From Fusobacterium sp. (lineage in GTDB: Bacteria > Fusobacteriota > Fusobacteriia > Fusobacteriales > Fusobacteriaceae): a stretch of DNA of 43,855 bases. The stretch is taken from positions 1 through 43,855 of the forward strand of contig JAHHSZ010000002.1 in NCBI GenBank assembly GCA_020024915.1, given 5' to 3'. Positions 24,457 to 32,206 of this stretch are shown piece by piece. A program made the position numbers and the translations under genes. The notes under the pieces were generated by a model. It saw only the letters and a program-made list of their open reading frames with translations. It was not told the origin of the DNA and ran no database searches. Positions within the stretch are counted from its first letter, which is position 1. Each line of letters begins with the position of its first letter.

Positions 24457-24485
24457 ATTGTAAAGCTTTTTAATAAATTAGTCAA
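24457..24485 (-). promoter_or_regulatory. Promoter of the decarboxylase-arginase gene
   Basis: On the minus strand, TTGACT (24480-24485), 17 bp, TACAAT (24457-24462). The predicted leader is about 55 bases. No riboswitch-like structure is apparent in that leader. Confidence 0.65.
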
Positions 24486-24513
24486 TGATTTTTATTTTTT
24501 TAGGAGAAAATTT

Positions 24514-25101
24514 ATGCAGAAAATTTTACTACTCATTTCACAAGGGACTGAAATACTTGAGATATCTCCCTTCGTTGATATTTTTGGTTGGAACAATATT
24601 GTAGGAAAAAAGAACACTCTTTTAAAAACAGCTGGTTTCCACAGTACAATTTCAAATACTTGGAATTTAAAGATTATTCCTGAAATAAATTTAGAATTTG
24701 AAACTCTCTCTCTAAATGAGTATAATGCTCTTGTAATTCCTGGTGGTTTTGGATTTAAAGGATATTTTGAAGATATGAAAAAAAGTTCTTTTAAGAATAT
24801 TATACAACATTTTTTTGAAAATAATAAGTTGATTGTAGGAATATGTACTGGAGTTATCCCTTTGGGAGAGTCTGGAATCCTTAGAGATAAAAAAGCTACT
24901 ACCTATCTATATGACAATGATAGATACTTTAACCAATTAAAAAACTATGGTGCTATCCCTATTAGAGAACCTTTAGTGCAAGATCATAATATCATCACCT
25001 GTTCAGCACCTAAAAATGCTATTGAAAGTGCTTTCTTACTCCTTGAACTTCTAACTGATAAAAAAAATGTAGAAAAAGTTAAATATAATATGGGTTTTTG
25101 A
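24514..25101 (+). CDS. DJ-1/PfpI family protein
   Basis: A 195-residue class I glutamine-amidotransferase-like protein of the DJ-1/PfpI/ThiJ group. The nucleophile elbow is IVGICTGVIPLGESG (Cys111), and the N-terminal GTEILEISPFVDIFGW provides the conserved Glu region. The block ALVIPGGFGFKGYF is typical. Members include deglycase or chaperone-like proteins, isonitrile hydratases and regulator domains; this stand-alone copy cannot be placed further. RBS TAGGAG precedes the ATG. It is divergent from the decarboxylase-arginase gene with a 119-bp shared intergenic region. Confidence 0.85.
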   Translation: MQKILLLISQGTEILEISPFVDIFGWNNIVGKKNTLLKTAGFHSTISNTWNLKIIPEINLEFETLSLNEYNALVIPGGFGFKGYFEDMKKSSFKNIIQHFFENNKLIVGICTGVIPLGESGILRDKKATTYLYDNDRYFNQLKNYGAIPIREPLVQDHNIITCSAPKNAIESAFLLLELLTDKKNVEKVKYNMGF

Positions 25102-25175
25102 TAAATAGATAGACATACTCTAAAATTTATGTTATTCTTTTAATAGAACTATTATATTATTAAGAGGTGAAAGGT

Positions 25176-25670
25176 ATGAAAATTTCAAAAGATAAGGTTG
25201 TAACTCTTGAATTTAAAGTTTATGACAACGCTAATAACGAGCTTTTAGAAAATACAAATGATGTAGGACCTTTTTTCTATATTCATGGTGAAGGACAATT
25301 CGTTCCAAAAGTAGAAGAGATTCTTGAAGGAAAAGAGAAAGGCTTCTCTACAACTGTAATGATATCTCCAGAGGAAGGATACGGAGAGTATGATGAGGAA
25401 CTTATCGAAGAGATGAGCAAAGAGGATTTTGTAGAATTTGATGATGTTTATGAAGGAATGGAATTCATAGCTGATATGGACGACGGAACTGAACAACAAT
25501 ATGTTATTACATCTATCGAGGATGACGTAATTGTAGCTGACGGAAACCACCCATTTGCTGGAAAAGATCTTAGATTTGAAGTTCAAGTAGCTGATGTAAG
25601 AGAAGCTACTGCTGAAGAATTAGAGCATGGACATGTTCATTTCCACGGATTTGAAGATGATTGTGAGTAA
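25176..25670 (+). CDS. slyD: FKBP-type peptidyl-prolyl isomerase, SlyD-like
   Basis: A 164-residue SlyD-type FKBP, a cytoplasmic prolyl isomerase and chaperone. The order is VTLEFKVYDNANNELLE, a PFFYIHGEGQFVPKVEEIL strand-helix, MISPEEGYGEYDEELIEE, then the IF (insert-in-flap) domain about 70-130 (YEGMEFIADMDDGTEQQYVI), the closing ADGNHPFAGKDLRFEVQV, and a short histidine-containing tail (HGHVHFHGFEDDCE) like the metal-binding tails of SlyD. I prefer the ATG at 25176, since AGAGGTGA then lies about 6 bases upstream; the GTG at 25167 is inside that ribosome site. A terminator-like hairpin follows. Confidence 0.9.
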   Translation: MKISKDKVVTLEFKVYDNANNELLENTNDVGPFFYIHGEGQFVPKVEEILEGKEKGFSTTVMISPEEGYGEYDEELIEEMSKEDFVEFDDVYEGMEFIADMDDGTEQQYVITSIEDDVIVADGNHPFAGKDLRFEVQVADVREATAEELEHGHVHFHGFEDDCE

Positions 25671-25678
25671 TTAATTAT

Positions 25679-25704
25679 GGGACTGGCTTTTGTCAGTCCC
25701 TTTA
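25679..25704 (+). terminator. Terminator-like hairpin after slyD
   Basis: GGGACTG and CAGTCCC form a 7-bp stem around an 8-base loop, followed by TTTATT. The T-tract is short. Confidence 0.6.
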
Positions 25705-25745
25705 TTAAGTTTGAATAAAATATTTAAAAATTTTAAGGAGGAAAA

Positions 25746-26177
25746 ATGAAAATAGCTTTAGGTGCTGATCATGGTGGATTTGAACTAAAGGAGAAGATTA
25801 AAACTCATCTTTTAAAAAAGGGGTATGAAATATTAGATTTAGGAACTAACTCAACTGCTTCTGTTGATTATCCTAAATTTGGACATGCTGTTGGACATGC
25901 TGTTGTAAATAAAGATGCTGACTATGGGATCGTTGTATGTGGAACAGGAATAGGAATCTCTATCTCTGCTAATAAAGTGCCAGGGGTGAGAGCAGCTCTT
26001 TGTACGAATACAACTATGGTTAAATTAACAAGAGAGCACAATGATGCCAATGTTTTAGCTATGGGTGGAAGAATAATAGGAGATGTTCTTGCTCTTGAGA
26101 TGGTAGATATCTTCTTAAATACTCAATTTGATGGTGGAAGACACCTCAACAGAATAAATGCTATTGAAAAAATTTAA
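25746..26177 (+). CDS. rpiB: Ribose 5-phosphate isomerase B
   Basis: A 143-residue isomerase of the RpiB/LacAB family, which interconverts ribose 5-phosphate and ribulose 5-phosphate in the pentose phosphate pathway. MKIALGADHGGFELK provides the phosphate-binding Asp-His, GIVVCGTGIGISISANK the catalytic Cys65, and VRAALCTNTTMVKLTREHNDANVLAMG (seen in part as REHNDANVLAMG) the remaining active-site residues. The length is standard. RBS AAGGAGG precedes the ATG. The HIT gene starts 13 bp after it, so the two form an operon. Confidence 0.95.
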   Translation: MKIALGADHGGFELKEKIKTHLLKKGYEILDLGTNSTASVDYPKFGHAVGHAVVNKDADYGIVVCGTGIGISISANKVPGVRAALCTNTTMVKLTREHNDANVLAMGGRIIGDVLALEMVDIFLNTQFDGGRHLNRINAIEKI

Positions 26178-26190
26178 TGGAGATGATTTT

Positions 26191-26535
26191 ATGGCAACTA
26201 TTTTTACAAAAATAATAAATAGAGAAATTCCAGCTTCTGTTGTCTTTGAAAATGATAAAGTTATCGCTTTTAAAGATATTAACCCTGCTGCTCCTATACA
26301 TATTTTAGTAGTATCTAAAAAAGAGATCCCTACTATCAACCATATCACTGAAGAGGATAGAGAGATAATTGGAGAGATGTACCTTGCCATTGCTAAAATA
26401 ACTAAAGAGCTTGGAATTGCAGAGGATGGTTATAGAGTGATTACAAATTGCAATGAATTTGGTGGACAAGAGGTATTTCATCTACATTTTCACATATTAG
26501 GTGGAAAGAGATTAGGAGCATTACTTGCTGATTAA
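26191..26535 (+). CDS. HIT family (histidine triad) protein
   Basis: A 114-residue HINT-like protein, a nucleoside phosphoramidase or hydrolase type. The start block TIFTKIINREIPASVVFEND, the central AFKDINPAAPIHILVV, and the triad HLHFHILGG (His97, His99, His101) are canonical. I chose the ATG at 26191 because GGAG lies 8 bases upstream and homologues begin at this point; an upstream in-frame ATG at 26158 lies inside rpiB. It is cotranscribed with rpiB. Confidence 0.93.
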   Translation: MATIFTKIINREIPASVVFENDKVIAFKDINPAAPIHILVVSKKEIPTINHITEEDREIIGEMYLAIAKITKELGIAEDGYRVITNCNEFGGQEVFHLHFHILGGKRLGALLAD

Positions 26536-26548
26536 TTTAATAAATTAC

Positions 26549-26576
26549 TTGTAAAATTTCTAAAAGGGTGTATAAT
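26549..26576 (+). promoter_or_regulatory. Promoter of the small ORF at 26638
   Basis: TTGTAA (26549-26554), 16 bp, TATAAT (26571-26576), giving a leader of about 55 bases. Confidence 0.55.
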
Positions 26577-26637
26577 AGAGATACAGTGTAATAATTTACT
26601 TTAAAGGAAAAGATTTTTTATTGTAAGGAGGATTATT

Positions 26638-26910
26638 ATGGGAATCGAAAAAAATCTAAAATACATTAAAGAGGAGTATGAAACAGAAGTAGCCAGATTA
26701 GAAAGACTTAATAACTTCATCAATAGTGAAGAATTTAAAACTGGTACTGATGAGAATCAGAAGAAATTATTATCAGAAAAGCAAGAAATTTTAACTAAGT
26801 ATGTGTCTATCATTGCTGAGCAGATCAAATATGATATGAAAAAAGTACAAGGTACTGAGCACTCAGTTGATAACTATGAAGATATTGAAGGTAAATACTT
26901 TAGCAAATAA
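26638..26910 (+). CDS. Small helical protein of unknown function (90 aa)
   Basis: A 90-residue, charged, helical protein that I do not firmly recognise. Pattern: KEEYETEVARLERLNNFI, a short linker, then KKLLSEKQEILTKYVSIIAE, giving two helices with coiled-coil character and an acidic tail. The layout (ARLERLNxFI, then LLxxQxxxLxxYxxIIxEQI) resembles small phage-associated proteins of the crAss001_48 type, but this is only a visual likeness. It has its own promoter, a strong RBS (AAGGAGG) and a terminator, so it is surely expressed. No neighbouring phage genes exist. Confidence 0.8.
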   Translation: MGIEKNLKYIKEEYETEVARLERLNNFINSEEFKTGTDENQKKLLSEKQEILTKYVSIIAEQIKYDMKKVQGTEHSVDNYEDIEGKYFSK

Positions 26911-26930
26911 GAGATAAATGTAAATAATTT

Positions 26931-26959
26931 AAGCTGTAGACTATGTCTACAGCTTTTTT
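26931..26959 (+). terminator. Rho-independent terminator after the 90-aa gene
   Basis: AAGCTGTAGAC, a TAT loop and GTCTACAGCTT form a perfect 11-bp stem followed by TTTTT. Confidence 0.9.
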
Positions 26960-26962
26960 ACT

Positions 26963-28213
26963 TTATTTTTCCTTTGCACACTCTAAGAGTTCTTTTATTT
27001 TAAAAGCCAACCCCTCTATCTTTCTTTTAGGAACACTACAAAGGGCTATTCTTATCCCTTTATCTAAAACCACTGTATAGATATGATTTTTCTCTAACAA
27101 TTCCTCCATTTTAGTTGTATACTCTCCTGTTGGAATAGTTAAAAAGAACCCACTTACATATGGCAAGATCTTTAAATCACACTCTTTAGCTTCGCTTATA
27201 AAGATCTCTGCTCTTTGAGCTATAAGCTCCCTATAATGTTCTCTTTCAACTCTCAATTTTTCAGTTTTTTCCTCATCAAAGATGAGCTTACTAAACATTG
27301 CCATTCCACCTCTTGATATATTTGACCAAGTGGCACGGCAAGTGTATGAATTAGCTGAAACAAACTCTTTAATAACTGTTTCAGATGTAGTTAAAGCAAT
27401 TTGAGCCCCAACTCTCAACCCATAACAAGTTAAAGATTTTGAAAGACTAAAAGTAAAAATTGTCAAAACTCTTTCTGGTAGATTTTTAAATATCTCTAAA
27501 AATTCTCTTTTCTCCTCAAATTTTCTGTCATCAAAATCAATATAGGCAATGTCCATAACAAGAATTATATTGGCTCTCTTAGAGCAATCTATCAATACCT
27601 CTCTCACTCTTTGCCACTCCTCAATTGCCAAACGACAACCAGTTGGATTTTGACATGGATCATTGACAATCAAAACCACATTTTCCTGTATTCTTGATAA
27701 TCTTTCCACTCTCTCTTTGAGATCATCTACATCAAATTCATTTTTCCCATTAAACATCTCATAAAACTCACAGCTTCCTCTCCTATCCTTAGCCATAAGA
27801 ATATATGGACTCCACAACCACTTAGGTAGTAAAATAGTATCTCCATATCCCAAATAATTTCTAATACTTGTGCTGATAGCACCACTACCTCCAGGTGTAG
27901 CAATCACTTCACAATAATGTCCTGATAAAAATTTTTTATAATCTCTTCCAAAAAGTGATATTTTTATACTCTCTTTATACTCTGGAGTCCCAGTAAAATT
28001 TGAAGCATAGCCTGTTATATCCTCAGGTGGCAACTCTCTATACACCTCCATTGCTGTATTCAAAATAACAAGTTTTCCCTCTTCATCATATAGAGATCCT
28101 ATTGTTGCATCTACAACACTATCTCCATACTCCAGCATAGCCTCTTTAGCTTTTTTTGCAACTGAAAAAACCTTATCTACAATCTTTCTTTCTCCCAAAT
28201 CTTTAGCAATCAT
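26963..28213 (-). CDS. PLP-dependent aminotransferase, class I/II
   Basis: A 416-residue fold-type I aminotransferase. Visible are TPGGSGAISTSIRNYL (PLP phosphate cup), NDPCQNPTGCRL (NPTG around residue 190), MDIAYIDF (Asp221, Tyr224), TFSLSKSLTCYGLRVG (Schiff-base Lys259) and a late GIRIALCSVP (substrate carboxylate Arg). The layout is closest to aspartate/aromatic aminotransferases. I prefer the ATG at 28213, since AGGTGA then sits 6 bases upstream; a GTG at 28222 directly abuts the previous stop. It follows the lipoprotein gene by 9 bp and is cotranscribed with it. The amino donor is unknown. Confidence 0.87.
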   Translation of the reverse strand: MIAKDLGERKIVDKVFSVAKKAKEAMLEYGDSVVDATIGSLYDEEGKLVILNTAMEVYRELPPEDITGYASNFTGTPEYKESIKISLFGRDYKKFLSGHYCEVIATPGGSGAISTSIRNYLGYGDTILLPKWLWSPYILMAKDRRGSCEFYEMFNGKNEFDVDDLKERVERLSRIQENVVLIVNDPCQNPTGCRLAIEEWQRVREVLIDCSKRANIILVMDIAYIDFDDRKFEEKREFLEIFKNLPERVLTIFTFSLSKSLTCYGLRVGAQIALTTSETVIKEFVSANSYTCRATWSNISRGGMAMFSKLIFDEEKTEKLRVEREHYRELIAQRAEIFISEAKECDLKILPYVSGFFLTIPTGEYTTKMEELLEKNHIYTVVLDKGIRIALCSVPKRKIEGLAFKIKELLECAKEK

Positions 28214-28222
28214 AATCTTCAC

Positions 28223-29386
28223 CTACCAATCAATTATTCTATTTGAATCTAACTCACTTAATACTCTATCTAACTCATCATTTCCAAGTTGTAATACCTT
28301 CTCCTCCATAGCTTCCCTGTTCAATACATATTTTTCATATTCATTGATTGGGAAATTAATTGATCTAAAACCAAGTATTGGATTCAACGGATAGTACTCA
28401 ACCCAGGTTACTCTATCTTTAAATGCTATTTTTTTCTTATTCTCTTTTATCACTGTTCCATTCTTTTCTTTAAGTACATATGAGAGATCATAATTCATAG
28501 ATGTTTCTTTAATATACTCAACATATTTATAAAATACTTCAATCTCTACTACCTTCTCTACTGGTACCCATTTTTCAACCTGTACTGTTTTACCATCTAC
28601 TACCTTTGTTTCAACTACTTTTTCCATCACTTTTTTTATAACTTTCTCAATATAACTATCTACTCCACTATAACTTATGGTTTTTGGTGGTAGGTAATTC
28701 ACATTAGAAATATTTACATCATATTTTAAATTATAATTTTTGCTATTGCCTAAAGAAAATAATGGGTAACTCTCTAATTTTTTTTGTATTCTCTCCTTTG
28801 AACTATCTACAAGATATCTTCTCTCCCCTGTAAAATTTAATTGGAATCTTCCTAAGGCACTCTCTCTACTAGAATTATACTTACTCTTAATATCCTTTCT
28901 TCCATTTAAATCATATTTTTGAGCTTGTGAAAAATATCCATATGTTCTCAATTTCTCCTCATATGTCACAGGCTTCATTCTCATACCTAAATCATAAAAA
29001 TTTTGAGCTAATTCCTTTTTTATAGAGTTTCTCTCCTGTACTGGAGGTTTCACTACTGCCACAGATCTTTTACTAATTTCAGGTAAACTATAGAATACTT
29101 CTTGAATTCTCAAAAGATTTAACAAGGCTTTTGTATATGTTACTATATCCATTCCTCTTGAAAGATCCAACTCATCATAATACTTTTTTTCAGCATTTGG
29201 ATAAATCAATTCAAAAGCATCTAACGCACGTCTATTCTCACTATCCTCTCTCAAAATACTCAATAAATTATTTAGAGATGCCACATAGTTTCCCCTATCT
29301 GCCTCTTTTATTGCATCTTTTACCTGAAAGTAGGAACAACTACATAGAGTAATTATCATGACTAACATCAGATAAATTTTTTTCAT
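28223..29386 (-). CDS. Lipoprotein of unknown function with a Val/Lys-rich strand region
   Basis: A 387-residue predicted lipoprotein. The signal is MKKIYLMLVMIITLCSC with the lipid Cys at 17. Residues about 25-70 look like a TPR-type helical pair (KEADRGNYVASLNNLL, NRRALDAFELIYP). The middle has a second helical part, and about 255-300 is strikingly periodic: IEKVIKKVMEKVVETKVV, then VEKWVPVEKVVEIEVF, alternating Val with Lys/Glu. I do not recognise a family. ATG at 29386 is preferred, since GGAGGGG precedes it; the GTG at 29398 overlaps this site. It is the first gene of an operon with the aminotransferase. Confidence 0.8.
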   Translation of the reverse strand: MKKIYLMLVMIITLCSCSYFQVKDAIKEADRGNYVASLNNLLSILREDSENRRALDAFELIYPNAEKKYYDELDLSRGMDIVTYTKALLNLLRIQEVFYSLPEISKRSVAVVKPPVQERNSIKKELAQNFYDLGMRMKPVTYEEKLRTYGYFSQAQKYDLNGRKDIKSKYNSSRESALGRFQLNFTGERRYLVDSSKERIQKKLESYPLFSLGNSKNYNLKYDVNISNVNYLPPKTISYSGVDSYIEKVIKKVMEKVVETKVVDGKTVQVEKWVPVEKVVEIEVFYKYVEYIKETSMNYDLSYVLKEKNGTVIKENKKKIAFKDRVTWVEYYPLNPILGFRSINFPINEYEKYVLNREAMEEKVLQLGNDELDRVLSELDSNRIIDW

Positions 29387-29467
29387 AATCCCCTCCACTT
29401 TTTAATAAAACTATTATATCACTTTTTTATAAAAATGAAAATATTTTTTTAATTAAAAATAAAATTA

Positions 29468-30232
29468 TCATATTTTTTCCAATTTTTTCATCTGTATCTT
29501 CTTCACTAATCTCAGCTTTAATTTCACTGGAATAAGCTTATCTATAAGATATAAAATCCTATTTATTCTTCCAGGAATAACTATCAATCTCTCCCTTTTT
29601 ATCCCACTCCACAACTCCTTTGCTACCTCTTCAGCTGTAGTTACATAGATTTTTTCAAAACTGGTCAACTCTTTATCCATTCCCTTAAAATTTGTTTTAG
29701 TAGGTCCCGGAGCTAAAAGAGTAACTTTTATCCCCTTCTCTCTCCCTTCTTCATAAATAGATAAGGTTAGTGAATTCACATAAGATTTAGTTGCATAATA
29801 GGCACTCATAAGAGCACCTCCTTGCTGAAATCCAGCAGTTGAAGATATATTTATAATATGCCCCTCTCCTTTTTTGACCATCTTATCATAAAAATACTTT
29901 GTAAATTTAGTCAGAGCCAATACATTTGTATTGAGCATACTCTTTAAAGCTGAATATGAAATATCCTCAAAATACCCAATTTCTCCAACTCCTGCTCCAT
30001 TGATGAGCATATTGATATCTAAATTCTCTACACTCTCAAAAAATCTATCTATTTCATCACTATTATCCAGATCTACTGAATATCCCACTACATTTTTGGG
30101 AAATCTTTTCTCCATCTCTTCTAACTTCTCTCTATTTCTTCCTACAGCTATAATTTCATGACCCTTTAAGACAAATAACTGAATTAAAGCCTCTCCAATT
30201 CCACCTGTTGCCCCTGTTATCAATACTCTCAT
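29468..30232 (-). CDS. SDR family NAD(P)-dependent oxidoreductase
   Basis: A 254-residue short-chain dehydrogenase/reductase. The cofactor loop is TGATGGIGEALI (TGxxxGIG, residues 6-13), with VGRNREKLEEME after beta 2 suggesting NADP(H), LINGAGVGEIG (NAG region), the catalytic Ser in INISSTAGFQQ, and YYATKSY (YxxxK). It is complete and of normal length. This DltE/YqjQ-like group reduces various carbonyl compounds; the substrate is unknown. The C-terminus is basic (KLRLVKKIQMKKLEKI), possibly membrane-associated. RBS AAAGGAAG. Confidence 0.9.
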   Translation of the reverse strand: MRVLITGATGGIGEALIQLFVLKGHEIIAVGRNREKLEEMEKRFPKNVVGYSVDLDNSDEIDRFFESVENLDINMLINGAGVGEIGYFEDISYSALKSMLNTNVLALTKFTKYFYDKMVKKGEGHIINISSTAGFQQGGALMSAYYATKSYVNSLTLSIYEEGREKGIKVTLLAPGPTKTNFKGMDKELTSFEKIYVTTAEEVAKELWSGIKRERLIVIPGRINRILYLIDKLIPVKLKLRLVKKIQMKKLEKI

Positions 30233-30291
30233 TCAAACTTCCTTTCTTTCTCTAAATATAAGGTAATTCTAACATATTTTACTCCATAAAG

Positions 30292-30337
30292 CTACAAAAA
30301 GGAAAAAATCCTACTCAAAGTAAAATCTTCTCCTTTT
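30292..30337 (-). terminator. Terminator after the flavoprotein reductase gene
   Basis: Minus-strand arms AAAAGGAGAAGATTTT and GGATTTTTTCCTTTT pair over about 15 bp with G-U pairs, followed by TTTTTG. It lies 26 bp after the stop. Confidence 0.65.
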
Positions 30338-30362
30338 CTAATAATTTTCTATTTAATTTATA

Positions 30363-32066
30363 TTAGTTATTCTTAGAGTATTCAGCTGCATTATTTCCAG
30401 CTATATTTCCAAATACAGTTATATCTGTCATAGCGTTTCCACCTATTCTGTTAGCTCCATGTACTCCACCAGTTATCTCTCCAGCTGCATAAAGTCCTTT
30501 TATTACCTTTCCTTCAGCTGTCAATACTTCAGCAGAACTATTGATAGAAACTCCTCCCATTGTATGGTGTACAGCAGGTGAAACCTCAATTGCATAGAAA
30601 GGAGCTTTTCCTAACTCTCTTGGTAAAATATTCTTATTGAACTCTGTATCTTTTCCAGCTTTTACATACTCATTGTACTTATTCATAGTAGCATTAAGAT
30701 TTTTCTTATTCACACCTATTTTTTCAGCTAATTCATCTAATGAGTTACCAGATATAGCATAACCTTTTTTAATATAGTTGTTTATAGCACCAAGTTTCTC
30801 TCTTATAGACTCATCAAATATTAAGAAAGCACTCTTACCATCTTGAGCTAACTCTGCTTTAGAAACTACATCTCTTGTCTCTAGCTCATTGATAAATCTA
30901 TCTCCTTTTCTATTTACGAGGATAGCTCCCTCTCCTCTAACAGCTTCTGTTATCATAGCTGTATTGTGATGAACAACTGTTGGATGAGTTTGTATCTCTG
31001 TCATATCTACTAATGTTCCTCCCACAGATTCAACCATAGCTATTCCTTCTCCTGTTATAGCTGGACTATTTGTTGATCCAAAATCCTTTAACTCTGGTTT
31101 GTATTTAGCTACCATTTTTGAGTTAGCTCCAAATCCACCTGTTGCCATTACTACAGCTTTAGCATGTATAGTGTAAACCTCTCCTTTATGTTCTACTTTT
31201 ACACCTACTACTTTATCTCCATCTTGTAATATCTCTTTTACTGAACTCTCAAGTCTAATATCTATTCCCTCTTTTTCAGCTACATTTCCTAATGTCTCTA
31301 CAATCATAGGTCCTACAGCTTTTCCACCTGTTGGTCTATGGATTCTTTTTACACTTTGACCACCTGTATAAGTTACCTCTGTTAGATCAGCTCCTCTGTC
31401 TACTAACCAAGTGATAATATCTCCAGATCTATCTGTCATAGTTTTTAAAAGTTCAGGATTATTTTTATTCTTTCCACCTTTTAATGTATCTTGGTAAAAT
31501 AGTTCTGAACTATCTTCAATTCCTAATTTTTGCTGTAATTTTGAGTTAGCTGCATTTATTCCAGCTGTTGCATAGTTAGTATTTCCACCTAACATTGCCA
31601 TTTTTTCAACTAGTATTACATTTACTCCCTTTTCTTTAGCTGAGATAGCTGCTGTAAGTCCAGCACCTCCTCCACCTACTACTACCACATCAGTTGTAGT
31701 ATCAGTTAAAGCCACTTTCTCCTCTTTTACTGCTGATTTGCTATTTAATACTATTCCAGCTGTTGCTATTGCAGATTTAACAGCCTCTTTTACTCCCTCA
31801 GATGTATAAGTTGCTCCTGCTATGTTGTCCACATCTACATTTTGAGTAGCCACTATATTCTTAGTGATCTCTTTCATAGCTCTTTTAGTAAAGTTAGTCT
31901 CTTGGTGTTCTAATACTTTTACCTCTTTTATCTCGTTACCCTCATACGTAACTCCTACTTTAATATCCCCTTTATAACCTATTCCAACTCCCTCTACCTC
32001 TGCTCCATAGCCAGCTGTAAAAAGAAGTGATAAAGCTGAAATCACACTTATCAATCTTTTTTTCAT
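30363..32066 (-). CDS. Exported FMN/FAD flavoprotein, fumarate-reductase-like (flavocytochrome c family)
   Basis: A 567-residue exported enzyme. The signal peptide MKKRLISVISALSLLFTAGYGA is followed by an FMN-binding domain (about 25-100) with DNIAGATYTSEG, the site where ApbE attaches FMN covalently (probably Thr86). A flavocytochrome c-type FAD domain follows: VVVVGGGGAGLTAAISA, MLGGNTNYATAG, a TGGFGANSKMV loop, THPTVVHH, AVRGEGAILVN (active-site Arg region) and AAGEITGGVHGANRIGGNAM. There is no CXXCH haem site and no cysteine at all. It likely reduces fumarate, urocanate or an acrylate-type acceptor in the periplasm. ATG at 32066 has GGGAGG upstream; the TTG at 32084 overlaps that site. 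A near-consensus promoter lies at 32118-32146. Confidence 0.88.
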   Translation of the reverse strand: MKKRLISVISALSLLFTAGYGAEVEGVGIGYKGDIKVGVTYEGNEIKEVKVLEHQETNFTKRAMKEITKNIVATQNVDVDNIAGATYTSEGVKEAVKSAIATAGIVLNSKSAVKEEKVALTDTTTDVVVVGGGGAGLTAAISAKEKGVNVILVEKMAMLGGNTNYATAGINAANSKLQQKLGIEDSSELFYQDTLKGGKNKNNPELLKTMTDRSGDIITWLVDRGADLTEVTYTGGQSVKRIHRPTGGKAVGPMIVETLGNVAEKEGIDIRLESSVKEILQDGDKVVGVKVEHKGEVYTIHAKAVVMATGGFGANSKMVAKYKPELKDFGSTNSPAITGEGIAMVESVGGTLVDMTEIQTHPTVVHHNTAMITEAVRGEGAILVNRKGDRFINELETRDVVSKAELAQDGKSAFLIFDESIREKLGAINNYIKKGYAISGNSLDELAEKIGVNKKNLNATMNKYNEYVKAGKDTEFNKNILPRELGKAPFYAIEVSPAVHHTMGGVSINSSAEVLTAEGKVIKGLYAAGEITGGVHGANRIGGNAMTDITVFGNIAGNNAAEYSKNN

Positions 32067-32117
32067 ATAAAAAATACCTCCCAAATTATTTTAATATCAG
32101 TATCACATATACAACAT

Positions 32118-32146
32118 ATTATATATTATGATACACATATTGTCAA
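32118..32146 (-). promoter_or_regulatory. Consensus promoter with flanking repeats, flavoprotein reductase gene
   Basis: On the minus strand, TTGACA (32141-32146), 17 bp, TATAAT (32118-32123): a perfect sigma-70 promoter. The half-site GTATCA in the spacer and its inverted copy TGATAC just downstream of the -10 (near 32099-32104) form a wide inverted repeat straddling the promoter, so a repressor may act here. Confidence 0.7.
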
Positions 32147-32206
32147 CGATTTAAAGAGGTATTTTTATGATTATTTTAACACACTTCAAACTATATAAGT
32201 ATATAA

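Noticed and set aside
26158..26190. Upstream in-frame ATG for the HIT protein
   Set aside because: It lies inside rpiB without a ribosome site; the ATG at 26191 has GGAG at 8 bases and fits the family N-terminus.
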